A DNA stretch of 64,000 bases from NCBI GenBank assembly GCA_028825115.1, contig JAPKAV010000004.1, positions 1 to 64,000 on the forward strand, given 5' to 3'. The translations under genes were made by a program, and so were the position numbers. Each line of letters opens with the position of its first letter. Position 1 is the first letter of the stretch. The notes under the pieces were generated by a model. The model ran no database searches. It saw only the letters and a program-made list of their open reading frames with translations, and had not been told where the DNA came from. This stretch comes from Candidatus Nanopelagicales bacterium (GTDB taxonomy: Bacteria; Actinomycetota; Actinomycetes; S36-B12). This document shows positions 17,887 to 26,258 of this stretch, in pieces.

Positions 17887-18087
17887 TCAGCGGACCTTGT
17901 AGCCGCCGTCGGCCACCAAGGTGTGCCCGGTGACGTAGGAAGAGTTCTCCGAGCAGAGCCAAGCGACGGCCTGGGCGATCTCGGCAGGCTTGCCGATCCG
18001 GGTGAGGACGCCACCGATCCGGTCGATGTACTCGGCATCGGGCTCGGTGCTGCCCTCCCGGCGGCGAGCAACAATCGGGGTGTCCAT
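17887..18087 (-). pseudogene. C-terminal fragment of a second SDR
   Basis: Sixty-six codons match only the last quarter of a classical SDR: it opens at MDTPIVA, where intact enzymes read PG-x-x-TP, continues through [18 protein letters not shown] and ends [17 protein letters not shown]. The Rossmann fold, catalytic Ser and Tyr/Lys are missing, so it cannot be an active dehydrogenase. Oddly, the ATG at 18087 has a good AGGAG just upstream. It lies 58 bases upstream of the intact SDR. It is probably the scar of a deletion at the divergent promoter region, though a translated stub cannot be excluded. Confidence 0.78.
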
Positions 18088-18114
18088 CACTCTCCTCTTT
18101 CCTTGGCCGTCCAT

Positions 18115-18403
18115 GGAGGCGTCCCACGGTTGAGCCCACTCACAACTTCAGTCTTAGCGTGCCTTATCATTATCATCAATTGTCTCCGCCAAGTCAAGCC
18201 TTTGACAAGTCATCATCGATAACCCATTTCTCATGTCTGAGGATGCTCACCGTTACGCGGACATTCCTTCGTGAGTCACGGAGAGTGTGTTGCGGGCCGT
18301 TTTCGTGGGTCTCGTCGGTGGCTATTCCTAGCACTAATTTCGCGGCTACAGTAACCATGTAATCGCACACTAAAGCAACAGCCGGAACGAGGAGCGCCAA
18401 ACT
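18115..18403. other. Divergent regulatory gap inside the island
   Basis: About 290 bases between the SDR fragment and the ligase gene, visibly lower in GC than the rest of the island. No gene is seen. It must carry the promoters for the two divergent units, but no promoter box convinced me. Confidence 0.4.
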
Positions 18404-20038
18404 ATGAGGAGCTACCGGGGGCTGATCGTCCCCTTCGAGAATCCCCTCGACTGGACGCTCGCCAAGGTGCTGCGCCACCAGGCCTGCGAACGACCCAACA
18501 AGGTCTACCTTGATGCCCCCGAGGAGGGCGTCACGATGACCTACGGTGAGACGCTCAACGCGGCAGAGGCCGTCGCCCGGTCGCTCTGTGCCACCGGATC
18601 GACATACGGCGACCGCGTGATGATCCTGGCCCAGAACTCCTCGCAGCTGGTGCTCACCTGGTTTGGTACGGCAGTCGGCGGCCTCGTCGAGGTTCCGATT
18701 AACACCGCGTACGAGTTCGACTTCCTCGCCCACCAGATCCGGACCGCGCAACCGACGGTCGCCATCATCGACGACCGATTCGCGCACCGCTTCGTCTCCA
18801 TCGAGGAGGACTGCGCCGGGCTCGAGCGGTTCTGGGTCATCGACAACGGTGAGCTCGACACAGCCCTAAAGACGTTGAGGGACGCCGGCTGGGCAGCAGA
18901 GCCTTGGGACGACCTACTCACCCGTCGGGAGGCAGAGCTGCCTGAGGTCGTGGCTCGTGACCTGGGGGCGATCTTCTTCACCTCGGGCACGACCGGCCCG
19001 TCAAAGGGTGTGGCGATGTCGCACTCGCAGTTCTACTTCGACGCGGTCGAGTGCTACAACCTGACTCGGCTCACCAGCGAGGACACCTACATGGTGACCA
19101 CGCCGCTCTTCCACGGCAACGCTCAGTGGCTCGCCGCGTACCCGGCGCTGGTCGCGGGCGCCCGCTTCGTGCTCCGGCGTAAGTTCAGCGCAAGCCGCTG
19201 GATCGACTGGGTGCGCGAGAGCGGAGTCACGGTCACGAACTTCCTCGGCGTGATGATGGACTTCGTGTGGAAACAACCAGTGCGCGAGGACGACGCCGAC
19301 AACCAACTGCGGTGCATCTTCGCGGCCCCGACGGCCAGCTCGATCGTGGACGGGTTCCGGCAGCGCTTCGGAGTCGAGGCGTTCGTAGAGGTCTTCGGAC
19401 TCACCGAAGTTTCCATGCCGATCCTCTCGCCGTACGGCGAGGACCGGCCGGCCGGAGCCGCCGGGCTCGCCGTGGACGAGTGGTTCGACATCCAGCTGGT
19501 CGACCCCGAGACCGACAAGGAGGTGGCCATCGGCGAGGTCGGAGAGCTCGTCGTCCGATCCAAGTACCCATGGACACTAAGCAGCGGCTACCACGGCGCC
19601 CCAGAGAAAACCCTGGAGGCGTGGCGAAACCTGTGGTTCCACACTGGAGACGCACTGCGCCGGGACGAGGAAGGTTGGTATTACTTCGTCGACCGCTACA
19701 AGGACGCGCTCCGGCGACGCGGCGAGAACATCAGCTCGTACGAGATCGAGCAAGCAGTGCTCGCTCACCCCAATGTCTTGGAGTGCGCCGTGATCGCGGT
19801 CCCGGCGACGATCGAGGCCGGCGAGGACGAGGTGATGGCCTGCGTGGTCACCGATGGGATGATCGAACCGGTAAAGCTCTACGCGTTCTGCTCGACGAAG
19901 ATGCCGTCGTTCGCGCTTCCCCGGTTCATCCGAGTCCTTCCCGAGTTGCCGAAGACGCCCTCGGAGAAGGTGCAGAAGTCCGAGCTGCGCGCAGCTGGCG
20001 TCACCGCCGACACGTTCGATCGGGGGGCCGCCGGGTGA
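18404..20038 (+). CDS. AMP-dependent acyl-CoA synthetase/ligase
   Basis: A 544-residue member of the acyl-adenylate-forming family (crotonobetaine/carnitine-CoA ligase-like), which activates a carboxylic acid to its CoA ester with ATP. Visible motifs are the P-loop FTSGTTGPSKGVAMSH, the GLTE motif, the hinge region YYFVDRYKDALRRRGENIS and the C-terminal Lys in TPSEKVQKSE. GAGGAG lies 9 nt before the ATG. It is the only plus-strand gene of the island, divergent from the SDR fragment. It should act after the aldehyde dehydrogenase and before the racemase and MaoC hydratase. Confidence 0.9.
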   Translation: MRSYRGLIVPFENPLDWTLAKVLRHQACERPNKVYLDAPEEGVTMTYGETLNAAEAVARSLCATGSTYGDRVMILAQNSSQLVLTWFGTAVGGLVEVPINTAYEFDFLAHQIRTAQPTVAIIDDRFAHRFVSIEEDCAGLERFWVIDNGELDTALKTLRDAGWAAEPWDDLLTRREAELPEVVARDLGAIFFTSGTTGPSKGVAMSHSQFYFDAVECYNLTRLTSEDTYMVTTPLFHGNAQWLAAYPALVAGARFVLRRKFSASRWIDWVRESGVTVTNFLGVMMDFVWKQPVREDDADNQLRCIFAAPTASSIVDGFRQRFGVEAFVEVFGLTEVSMPILSPYGEDRPAGAAGLAVDEWFDIQLVDPETDKEVAIGEVGELVVRSKYPWTLSSGYHGAPEKTLEAWRNLWFHTGDALRRDEEGWYYFVDRYKDALRRRGENISSYEIEQAVLAHPNVLECAVIAVPATIEAGEDEVMACVVTDGMIEPVKLYAFCSTKMPSFALPRFIRVLPELPKTPSEKVQKSELRAAGVTADTFDRGAAG

Positions 20039-20067
20039 TGGCGTAAAGCCTCGCGTCACCAGAGGAA

Positions 20068-20170
20068 CGACGCCCCGATGATCTCCCCTTTGACAGACAA
20101 GTGGTCAGTGTATCAACAGGTAGCTGCGTTCAGTAAGTAGAAATACGCTTACGACCGAGTCTGAATAATG
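20068..20170. repeat. Right 103-bp direct repeat flanking the GC-rich island
   Basis: Partner of 12178-12280 (86 of 103 positions identical, no gaps). On the minus strand it holds the true end of sbcC (IIQTRS and stop), a spacer, and a thioesterase start reduced to about 11 codons (SVKGEIIGAS, with the ATG changed to TTG) before island sequence begins. Confidence 0.9.
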
Positions 20171-22890
20171 CGGCTTGGTCCATCGATTTCTCGAGAAACG
20201 ACAATCCGGTCTGGGAATCGGTCCTTCATTTCGCTCACGTGGCTAATTACACCGATGGTTCGACCGCCTGATTTAAGTTGATCGAGTTGGTCGAGTACTC
20301 GCTCTAAAGTTTCTGTGTCAAGGGAACCAAATCCTTCGTCAACAAAAAGGGTCTCGAGTGAAACCCCGCCAGTCTCACTCTGAACCACATCAGCCAAACC
20401 TAAAGCCAGCGATAAGGAGGCATAAAAAGTTTCACCACCTGAGAGTGAGGTCGTCGGACGAGGTTCTCCCGTTGATTCATCCATCACACTAATTCCAAGA
20501 CCGGTGTTCCCGCGACGGGTAGCGTCTTCATCAAGAAGAAAAGACAACCGCCCGCTACTCATTTTGCGTAAGTGAATTGACGCCGATTCCAATACGTGGG
20601 CAAATCGAAGTTGTAGCGCGTAACTCTCCAACGTCAATTTTTTTGTATTTACGGAAGACCTTGCGGTAACAATTGCCCCTAAAGAAACTGATTCAGCCAG
20701 GTCAATGGAAAGTTTCTCTACACCTTTTCTTTCTTTCACGAATTTCTTAAGCAGAGTCGATACTGACTTTGCCGTACTTAACGCGATGGTGTGATTATCC
20801 TCGGCTTTTTTAACCATTTCCTGCGCTTGCGTGAGTTCGGCCTCTACTTTGTCGAATTTTGCAGAGAATTCGTGACTATTAATTTCCATGATCTCTGGGG
20901 AAAGCGTCTTGGCCATGGAATCAAATTCGCGTTGCGCATCGAGCCATCGACTCAACTGAGTGTTAATAGTTTCAAGCTCAACGAGAGTGTGTGAAGCATT
21001 TTCATTGACACCTATTAACTTCGCAAGCACTGATTCTTTTTGTCTCACCTCAGCATCGAATTCAGTCAATTGCGTTCGCACAATCTCAAGCTCTTGCTCT
21101 ACTAACCCTCGCGCATCAGCACTATTGTTATATTCGAGATCTAGTTGTGTGAGTTTTGCTTGTAAACGTTCACTTTGTTCCAGTAGATCACGCTTGGCCA
21201 CTATCTCTGCTTCTAATTGAGCCAGTACTGTCGCTACATCGTTGGGTGAAGTACCTGATACTTTTCCGTTCAACGTGGCTAGCTCTATTTTAGTCAACAA
21301 TACCTCAGAATTTCGCGCGTCTACCTTGGCTTTTTGATCGTTTCGCGATTTCTTGGCGATGGTTATCGCATTTTCTAGTGACTCTAATAAACGATCAGTA
21401 GTGAGTTCGATCTCCACTTCGCTGCTTGCAGGTCGCGGGTGGTTAAGGGACCCACACACTGCACAAGGCTTTCCGTCTGCCAATTCACTAGCCAGTACCG
21501 CGACTCGATGCTCAAGTTGTGTGCGCCGCGCTTGAGAAAGTGCGAATTCAGATCGGGTTACCTCATGCTCGCGAATGTGTAGTTCCAATTTGTACTGTGT
21601 GAGTTCTTCATCTAATTGCAAATTATTGGACTCTGCCTTTTCCAACTGAGTGAGTAGTTGGGACATCTTTTCTTGAATTTGCATTTTCTCTTCTAATTTT
21701 TTTATCTGCATATCAGCACCTGTTGCTACTGATATTTCTTCTTTCAGTTCAGAGGCTAAGCGCGGGTAAGCCGCAATAGAGTCAGTGAGTATCGTCCGGC
21801 GCACGTCTTTTTCATTTAATTCCGCAACCAACTTCTCCCGCTCGGATGTGCGCTTTGTCGCCGCGAGTTGCCAATCAACCAACGGCTTTAACTGACCAAT
21901 TAGCTCGTGGTTTGCGACTATAAATCCAGGAACTTTATCTAGTGAGAGTTGCCGCTCAGCAGGTCCTAATTTGTCTCTAGTTTGTTTGACTAGTCCCTCG
22001 AGTTGAATTAATTTCCCAAGTTTTTCCTGGATGTCAGTGAGATCATTAAATTGAATGTGAAGGGGCTCAGCGAACGACCTCCTTTGTTCCATATGTGATT
22101 CCGCATTTTGTGTCGTTAATTCAAAATAGGAATTCACTTCCTGAGTGACGGTAATTGCATCACTCGCTTGCGAATCAACGAGTTCATCAACTCGCTCACG
22201 TAACTCGCTTGGGTCAGAGTCACTCAACATTCCTTGAATCTGGACGGCGATATCCCTGATTGCTAAGTGAGAATTCTCGATCGCGAGCTCCGCTTGTTTC
22301 CCACGTTGGTCCAGCTCGCTCTGCAATTGTGCATAAAAGTTGTCTCCCAGTAGATCTCGTAATGCCTTCAGTCGATCGCTTGGATTCATGCGTAACAGCG
22401 CGGCAAATTCACCTTGGGCTAAGACAACGAGTTGTCGGAACTGCTGGGCATTTAAGTGCAGTAGTTCTGTGAGGTAGCTGCCAATCTCGGTGGCGTGGGT
22501 TAATGAAAAATCTTGCTCCCCGGTGGCATTAAATCTGATTAATGTCTGGGTCGCCGCGCGTTTGGTCTCGCCAGTTCCGTTTTCTTTTATAAATGAGTAT
22601 GGAATCCCACGAATAATTTTGTGCCGAATTCCATTAACCGAAAAATCGAGCACTATCTGTGAACGTTCATGTCCTTCGCTGTAATCACTGCGCATTCGGT
22701 CTTTCGCCGACTCCTCGCCGCTTAAAGTGCTGAACAGTGCGTAGGTGATTGAGTCAATGATCGTGGTCTTACCGGTCGCGGTGGGTCCGTCAATTAGGAA
22801 CAGGCCTGCAGAACTGAGTTCATCAAAATTAATCACTTGTTTGTCACGGAACGGGCCGATCCCGGTAATTTCAAGTGCATGAATCCTCAC
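20149..22890 (-). CDS. sbcC: SbcC family exonuclease subunit (SMC-like ATPase)
   Basis: A 913-residue Rad50-like ATPase that, with SbcD, cuts hairpins and processes double-strand breaks. The Walker A segment GPTATGKTTI is near residue 36. A long coiled coil surrounds the zinc-hook CAVC near residue 476, and the ABC signature SLSGGETFYASLSLALG and a Walker B with FVDEGFGSLD are near the C-terminus. Length is within the family range. The start overlaps the sbcD stop by ATGA. Its last seven codons are part of the right-hand direct repeat, so the island boundary lies immediately downstream. Confidence 0.92.
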   Translation of the reverse strand: MRIHALEITGIGPFRDKQVINFDELSSAGLFLIDGPTATGKTTIIDSITYALFSTLSGEESAKDRMRSDYSEGHERSQIVLDFSVNGIRHKIIRGIPYSFIKENGTGETKRAATQTLIRFNATGEQDFSLTHATEIGSYLTELLHLNAQQFRQLVVLAQGEFAALLRMNPSDRLKALRDLLGDNFYAQLQSELDQRGKQAELAIENSHLAIRDIAVQIQGMLSDSDPSELRERVDELVDSQASDAITVTQEVNSYFELTTQNAESHMEQRRSFAEPLHIQFNDLTDIQEKLGKLIQLEGLVKQTRDKLGPAERQLSLDKVPGFIVANHELIGQLKPLVDWQLAATKRTSEREKLVAELNEKDVRRTILTDSIAAYPRLASELKEEISVATGADMQIKKLEEKMQIQEKMSQLLTQLEKAESNNLQLDEELTQYKLELHIREHEVTRSEFALSQARRTQLEHRVAVLASELADGKPCAVCGSLNHPRPASSEVEIELTTDRLLESLENAITIAKKSRNDQKAKVDARNSEVLLTKIELATLNGKVSGTSPNDVATVLAQLEAEIVAKRDLLEQSERLQAKLTQLDLEYNNSADARGLVEQELEIVRTQLTEFDAEVRQKESVLAKLIGVNENASHTLVELETINTQLSRWLDAQREFDSMAKTLSPEIMEINSHEFSAKFDKVEAELTQAQEMVKKAEDNHTIALSTAKSVSTLLKKFVKERKGVEKLSIDLAESVSLGAIVTARSSVNTKKLTLESYALQLRFAHVLESASIHLRKMSSGRLSFLLDEDATRRGNTGLGISVMDESTGEPRPTTSLSGGETFYASLSLALGLADVVQSETGGVSLETLFVDEGFGSLDTETLERVLDQLDQLKSGGRTIGVISHVSEMKDRFPDRIVVSREIDGPSRIIQTRS

Positions 22891-24050
22891 GGTGCGACAC
22901 CATTTAAATTGACGTGTTCAATCGCTTCCTGTACAAGTGATCTCTGAGGATCGGAAATGTGACCCCTGGTCACGTGACCGACAAATCCAGCCGTTATGTC
23001 AATGGGGGGCGTGTTTTGCGGGTCCAACCGCTCGTCAATTGGCCGGGCTCCCAACCCGCCTTGTGGGTGAAACTCAATCTGCTTAAGGTGCGGAAATCTG
23101 TGACTGAGACGCTCCCAGCTCCGTTCTTGACGGACCGGGTCGATCACAATCGCGCGAACCCACGAGCCCTCGTCCCCACTAAAAATCGGGTCGGCGAGCA
23201 AGGCTTCAAGTTCCCCTGTGATGGTCACCAATGGCCCCGGAACTGGGGTCACAATGTTTTCATAGGAGATCGGACCCGATTGTGAGATCTGCACCACTGT
23301 AACGCTTTTATGATGCTTCTCTTCAGAAAATGAATACGGTAGAGGTGAGCCTGAGTACTTCACGATTGTTGCCGAATCTTCCGGGGTTGAGATCACCTGG
23401 GCACCGTGAAGGTGTCCCATGGCGGTGTAGTCAACCCCTGTAAAAATACTCGATGGCGCATCGCCGATTCCACCAATTTCAAGGGAACGTTCCGATTCGC
23501 TTTCACTCCCGCCCGTAATGAACGCGTGAGAAGTAACCATGCTGCGTGCGGCACCCCGAAGCACTAAATCAGATCTCACCTTCGCCATTGCGGCCGTGAG
23601 TACTCCGGCATGCGTACGCTCAGATTCCAATTCGGTAAATACAACCTCGGGTTGCAAGTACGGGATTCCGTAGACAACCAATTCCACTCCGTCTCGTCCC
23701 GTGATTTCTAGCGGTGTTCCAATTTCAGAAATGGTAGAACGAATGTGTACCCCGTTTGCGGACATAAGATCACGACCAAACCCAAGTCGCACTGCTGAAT
23801 CATGATTCCCTGGAGTAATAAACACTTGACATACAGGGCTCAGGCCAGTCAGAGCACGATCAAAGAGTTGAACTGACTCAGCCGGTGGAACTGCCCGGTC
23901 GTAGATGTCTCCAGCAATGACAACCAACTCAACTTTTTGCTCGGCCACGTAGGTAACAAGCCAGTCAATGAAATTTTCCTGGTGAGCGTGCATGCTTTCG
24001 GAGAGAAAGGTGCGCCCTAAGTGCCAGTCAGAAGTGTGCAGAATTTTCAT
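22887..24050 (-). CDS. sbcD: SbcD family exonuclease subunit
   Basis: A 387-residue Mre11-like metallophosphatase nuclease, partner of SbcC. The phosphodiesterase motifs are in order: HTSDWHLGRTF at the N-terminus, AGDIYDR, TPGNHDS and later SHAFITGG and GHLHGAQ. The C-terminal capping region precedes an ATGA overlap with sbcC, which ensures co-translation. It lies 23 bases downstream of dnaB on the same strand. Confidence 0.92.
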   Translation of the reverse strand: MKILHTSDWHLGRTFLSESMHAHQENFIDWLVTYVAEQKVELVVIAGDIYDRAVPPAESVQLFDRALTGLSPVCQVFITPGNHDSAVRLGFGRDLMSANGVHIRSTISEIGTPLEITGRDGVELVVYGIPYLQPEVVFTELESERTHAGVLTAAMAKVRSDLVLRGAARSMVTSHAFITGGSESESERSLEIGGIGDAPSSIFTGVDYTAMGHLHGAQVISTPEDSATIVKYSGSPLPYSFSEEKHHKSVTVVQISQSGPISYENIVTPVPGPLVTITGELEALLADPIFSGDEGSWVRAIVIDPVRQERSWERLSHRFPHLKQIEFHPQGGLGARPIDERLDPQNTPPIDITAGFVGHVTRGHISDPQRSLVQEAIEHVNLNGVAP

Positions 24051-24073
24051 GGTTCTCCCAAAAAAACGAACAA

Positions 24074-25456
24074 CTAAATAGAGTCGCGGGCCATGTCAAC
24101 AAAGCGCGAATAGTGGCCTTGAAAAGCCACCGTTACCGTCGCCGTTGGGCCATTGCGGTGCTTTGCGACGATGAAGTCGGCTTCCCCTGCGCGGGGTGAC
24201 TCGCGGTCGTAAGCGTCCTCGCGGTGAAGTAGCACCACCATATCTGCATCTTGCTCCAGCGATCCAGACTCGCGCAAGTCAGAAAGCATTGGCCGTTTGT
24301 CTTGACGCTGTTCCGGTCCACGGTTGAGTTGACTGATTGCAATCACGGGAACTTCAAGTTCCTTTGCCAGCAGTTTCAAGGACCTGGAGAACTCAGAAAC
24401 TTCCTGCTGGCGGTTTTCAACGCGCTTACCGCTTGTCATGAGTTGTAGGTAGTCAACAACAACGAGTTGTAAGTTATGGCGTTGCTTCAACCGACGACAC
24501 TTTGCCCGGATTTCCATAAGGTTCATGTTGGGTGAGTCGTCAATGAAAAACGGTGCTTCACTGACAGTGCCCATTTTGTTAGCGAGTTTCGCCCAGTCGG
24601 CTTCACCCATCTGACCCGAACGCATGTGATGTAACGCGACTTGGGCTTCTGCAGAAAGCAGACGCATCACGATTTCGTTGCGACTCATTTCAAGTGAGAA
24701 AATAACGCTCGTTAATCCATTCTTAATGGAGGCGCTCCGGCAAATGTCAAGACCGAGAGTTGATTTACCCAGTGCGGGACGTGCTGCAACAATAATGAGT
24801 TGGCCTGCATGTAGTCCGTTTGTGAGCGTGTCTAACTCAGCAAACCCGGTTGGCACACCAACCATTTCACCATCGCGATTAGAGATCGCTTCAATCTCAC
24901 TGAGGGTTCCCTGCATGATGTCACTCAGAGGTGCGTAGTCCTCGCTTGACCGGCGCTCCGTTACTTCGTAGACCTCGGCTTGGGCGCGGTCAACTGCGTC
25001 ATCAACCTCACCTTGGCCACTGTAACCAAGATGCACAATTCGTGTTCCCGCAGTAACCAGTCTGCGTAATATCGCTTGTTCTCGAACAATGCGCCCATAA
25101 AAATTGGCGTTGGCAGCCGTGGGAACCATGGAAACCAAAGTGTGCAAATAGGAAGGTCCACCGATCCGAGTAATTTCGCCTGACTTGGTCAACTCTGAGG
25201 CCACTGTGACGGCGTCAGCCGGTTCACCTCGACCGTAAAGGTCTAAAATTGTGTCGTAGATTGTTGAATGTGACGGCCGGTAGAAGTCGTCGGCGCGAAT
25301 TAATTCAACTACGTCCGCTATTGCATCTTTACTCAACAGCATTGCGCCCAGCACCGACTGTTCGGCGGCTTCATCATTTGGGGGTGTGCGATCCGGCGCG
25401 GCAGAATAGGCAGAGTCCCGGGGTTCTTCGGGTATATGAAGTTCGGAGACGCTCAA
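24074..25456 (-). CDS. dnaB: Replicative DNA helicase
   Basis: A 460-residue hexameric replicative helicase that unwinds the parental duplex at the fork. The N-terminal primase-interacting domain (EQSVLGAMLLSKDAI) is followed by the RecA-like motor with Walker A ARPALGKST, VVDYLQLM and SQLNRGPEQR. There is no intein, unlike several mycobacterial dnaB genes. The start is TTG at 25456, chosen because GAAAGGA lies 6 nt upstream. It is separated from the divergent phosphatase gene by a region with DnaA-box-like sites. Downstream on the same strand are sbcD and sbcC. Confidence 0.95.
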   Translation of the reverse strand: MSVSELHIPEEPRDSAYSAAPDRTPPNDEAAEQSVLGAMLLSKDAIADVVELIRADDFYRPSHSTIYDTILDLYGRGEPADAVTVASELTKSGEITRIGGPSYLHTLVSMVPTAANANFYGRIVREQAILRRLVTAGTRIVHLGYSGQGEVDDAVDRAQAEVYEVTERRSSEDYAPLSDIMQGTLSEIEAISNRDGEMVGVPTGFAELDTLTNGLHAGQLIIVAARPALGKSTLGLDICRSASIKNGLTSVIFSLEMSRNEIVMRLLSAEAQVALHHMRSGQMGEADWAKLANKMGTVSEAPFFIDDSPNMNLMEIRAKCRRLKQRHNLQLVVVDYLQLMTSGKRVENRQQEVSEFSRSLKLLAKELEVPVIAISQLNRGPEQRQDKRPMLSDLRESGSLEQDADMVVLLHREDAYDRESPRAGEADFIVAKHRNGPTATVTVAFQGHYSRFVDMARDSI

Positions 25457-25766
25457 TGGTGTCCTTTCTCAAAGTGAGTGTTCAATTGTCACTGGGCGAT
25501 TATTCGACCACTTGCAGTAAACACCACAGCCCTGACGGTAGAGACCGCGTACCACCGTGTCCATTCACCTTGTGTGTCGTGCTGTGCGCTAACTGTGCAC
25601 TGAGGGACCGTACTGGTGGATTGTCCCGGGATATCCTGTGGAAAAAATGAGTATTTTGGATATTTTCTGGATTTTCACTCACAAAATGGTGTCCACACCC
25701 TGTGGACAAAAACTTTATTACTATCCTTCGTTAGTGCCTGATCTAGGGAATTCGCAGCAATTACGT
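25457..25766. other. dnaB / phosphatase divergent intergenic region
   Basis: Apart from the DnaA-box-like cluster and an AT-rich core (about 25642-25690), no gene is supported. A plus-strand frame is open from 25638 but lacks phosphatase-like sequence and includes the DnaA-box-like sites. Confidence 0.45.
25637..25709. promoter_or_regulatory. Cluster of three DnaA-box-like sites in an AT-rich region
   Basis: TGTGGAAAA (25637-25645), GTGTCCACA (25689-25697) and TGTGGACAA (25701-25709). The last is the exact reverse complement of the actinobacterial DnaA box TTGTCCACA, the first fits the relaxed TTWTNCACA consensus, and the middle differs at one base. The last two form a perfect palindrome TGTCCACA-CCC-TGTGGACA. 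The first box and this pair are separated by an AT-rich stretch. The cluster is in the 310-bp gap between dnaB and the phosphatase gene, so it could regulate either. Confidence 0.5.
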
Positions 25767-26255
25767 GTGACTGCCGTGTGCCTGGGCAATATTTGCCGAT
25801 CACCAATTGCTGAAGCTGTACTTCGTGACCGGATCCAAGCGGCCGGGCTCAGCGAAAAAGTAGTTGTTGATTCAGCCGGCACCGGTGATTGGCATCTTGG
25901 CCACGAGGCAGATCCCAGGTCCCAAGCCATCCTTTCCCAAAACGGTTACTTGTTAACCCACTCGGCCCGACAGATTACTTCGAGTTGGATGGCTGAAATC
26001 GACATTATTTTGGTCATGGATTCCAGTAATTACCTCAATGTTGAAGTTTTAGTGCGTGACAGCGGGTTCACACCTGAGCTAAACATGATCCGTAGCTTTG
26101 ACTTAGATCTTGCCCACTATGACAACCTGAGCCCGGAGCTGGACGTGCCCGACCCCTATTACGACCGGGACAATGGGTATGCGCTGGTGCTGAAAATGAT
26201 CGAACGAGCAGCCGAAGAATTTGTTGCCTGGCTACCCGCTCGCTTGAATCAGTAA
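25767..26255 (+). CDS. Low-molecular-weight protein-tyrosine phosphatase
   Basis: A phosphatase of about 162 residues that hydrolyses phosphotyrosine (or phosphoarginine) with a nucleophilic Cys in the P-loop CLGNICRSP near the N-terminus. The general-acid Asp is in the DPYYD segment near the C-terminus. I chose GTG at 25767, giving seven residues before the catalytic Cys as in the family. TTG at 25761 is also possible; the frame remains open back to 25638, but that extension is not family-like and crosses the DnaA-box-like sites. It converges on the membrane protein gene at 26259 with three bases between stops. Confidence 0.88.
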   Translation: MTAVCLGNICRSPIAEAVLRDRIQAAGLSEKVVVDSAGTGDWHLGHEADPRSQAILSQNGYLLTHSARQITSSWMAEIDIILVMDSSNYLNVEVLVRDSGFTPELNMIRSFDLDLAHYDNLSPELDVPDPYYDRDNGYALVLKMIERAAEEFVAWLPARLNQ

Positions 26256-26258
26256 GTA

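Larger units (their letters stand above)
12541..20067. other. GC-rich catabolic gene island between direct repeats
   Basis: The sequence is visibly GC-richer than both flanks, with codons ending mostly in G or C, and the change is abrupt at each side. It holds six minus-strand genes or gene pieces (12557-18087) and one divergent plus-strand ligase gene (18404-20038). No integrase, transposase or tRNA target is seen. The flanking 103-bp repeats and the composition support acquisition from another, GC-rich actinomycete. Confidence 0.8.

Noticed and set aside
18194-18787. A minus-strand gene across the island's divergent gap
   Set aside because: It overlaps the ligase gene in another frame, has no domain motif and no good RBS, and its sequence fits a codon-bias shadow.
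12541-20067. A classical transposon or integrative element with its own recombinase
   Set aside because: No transposase, integrase or tRNA target was found. The flanking repeats contain parts of two host genes, not transposon ends.
25637-25709. A full chromosomal origin at the DnaA-box cluster
   Set aside because: Too few boxes, and the gyrA-gyrB-recF order places oriC beyond base 64000. A local dnaB control or DnaA-titration site is more likely.
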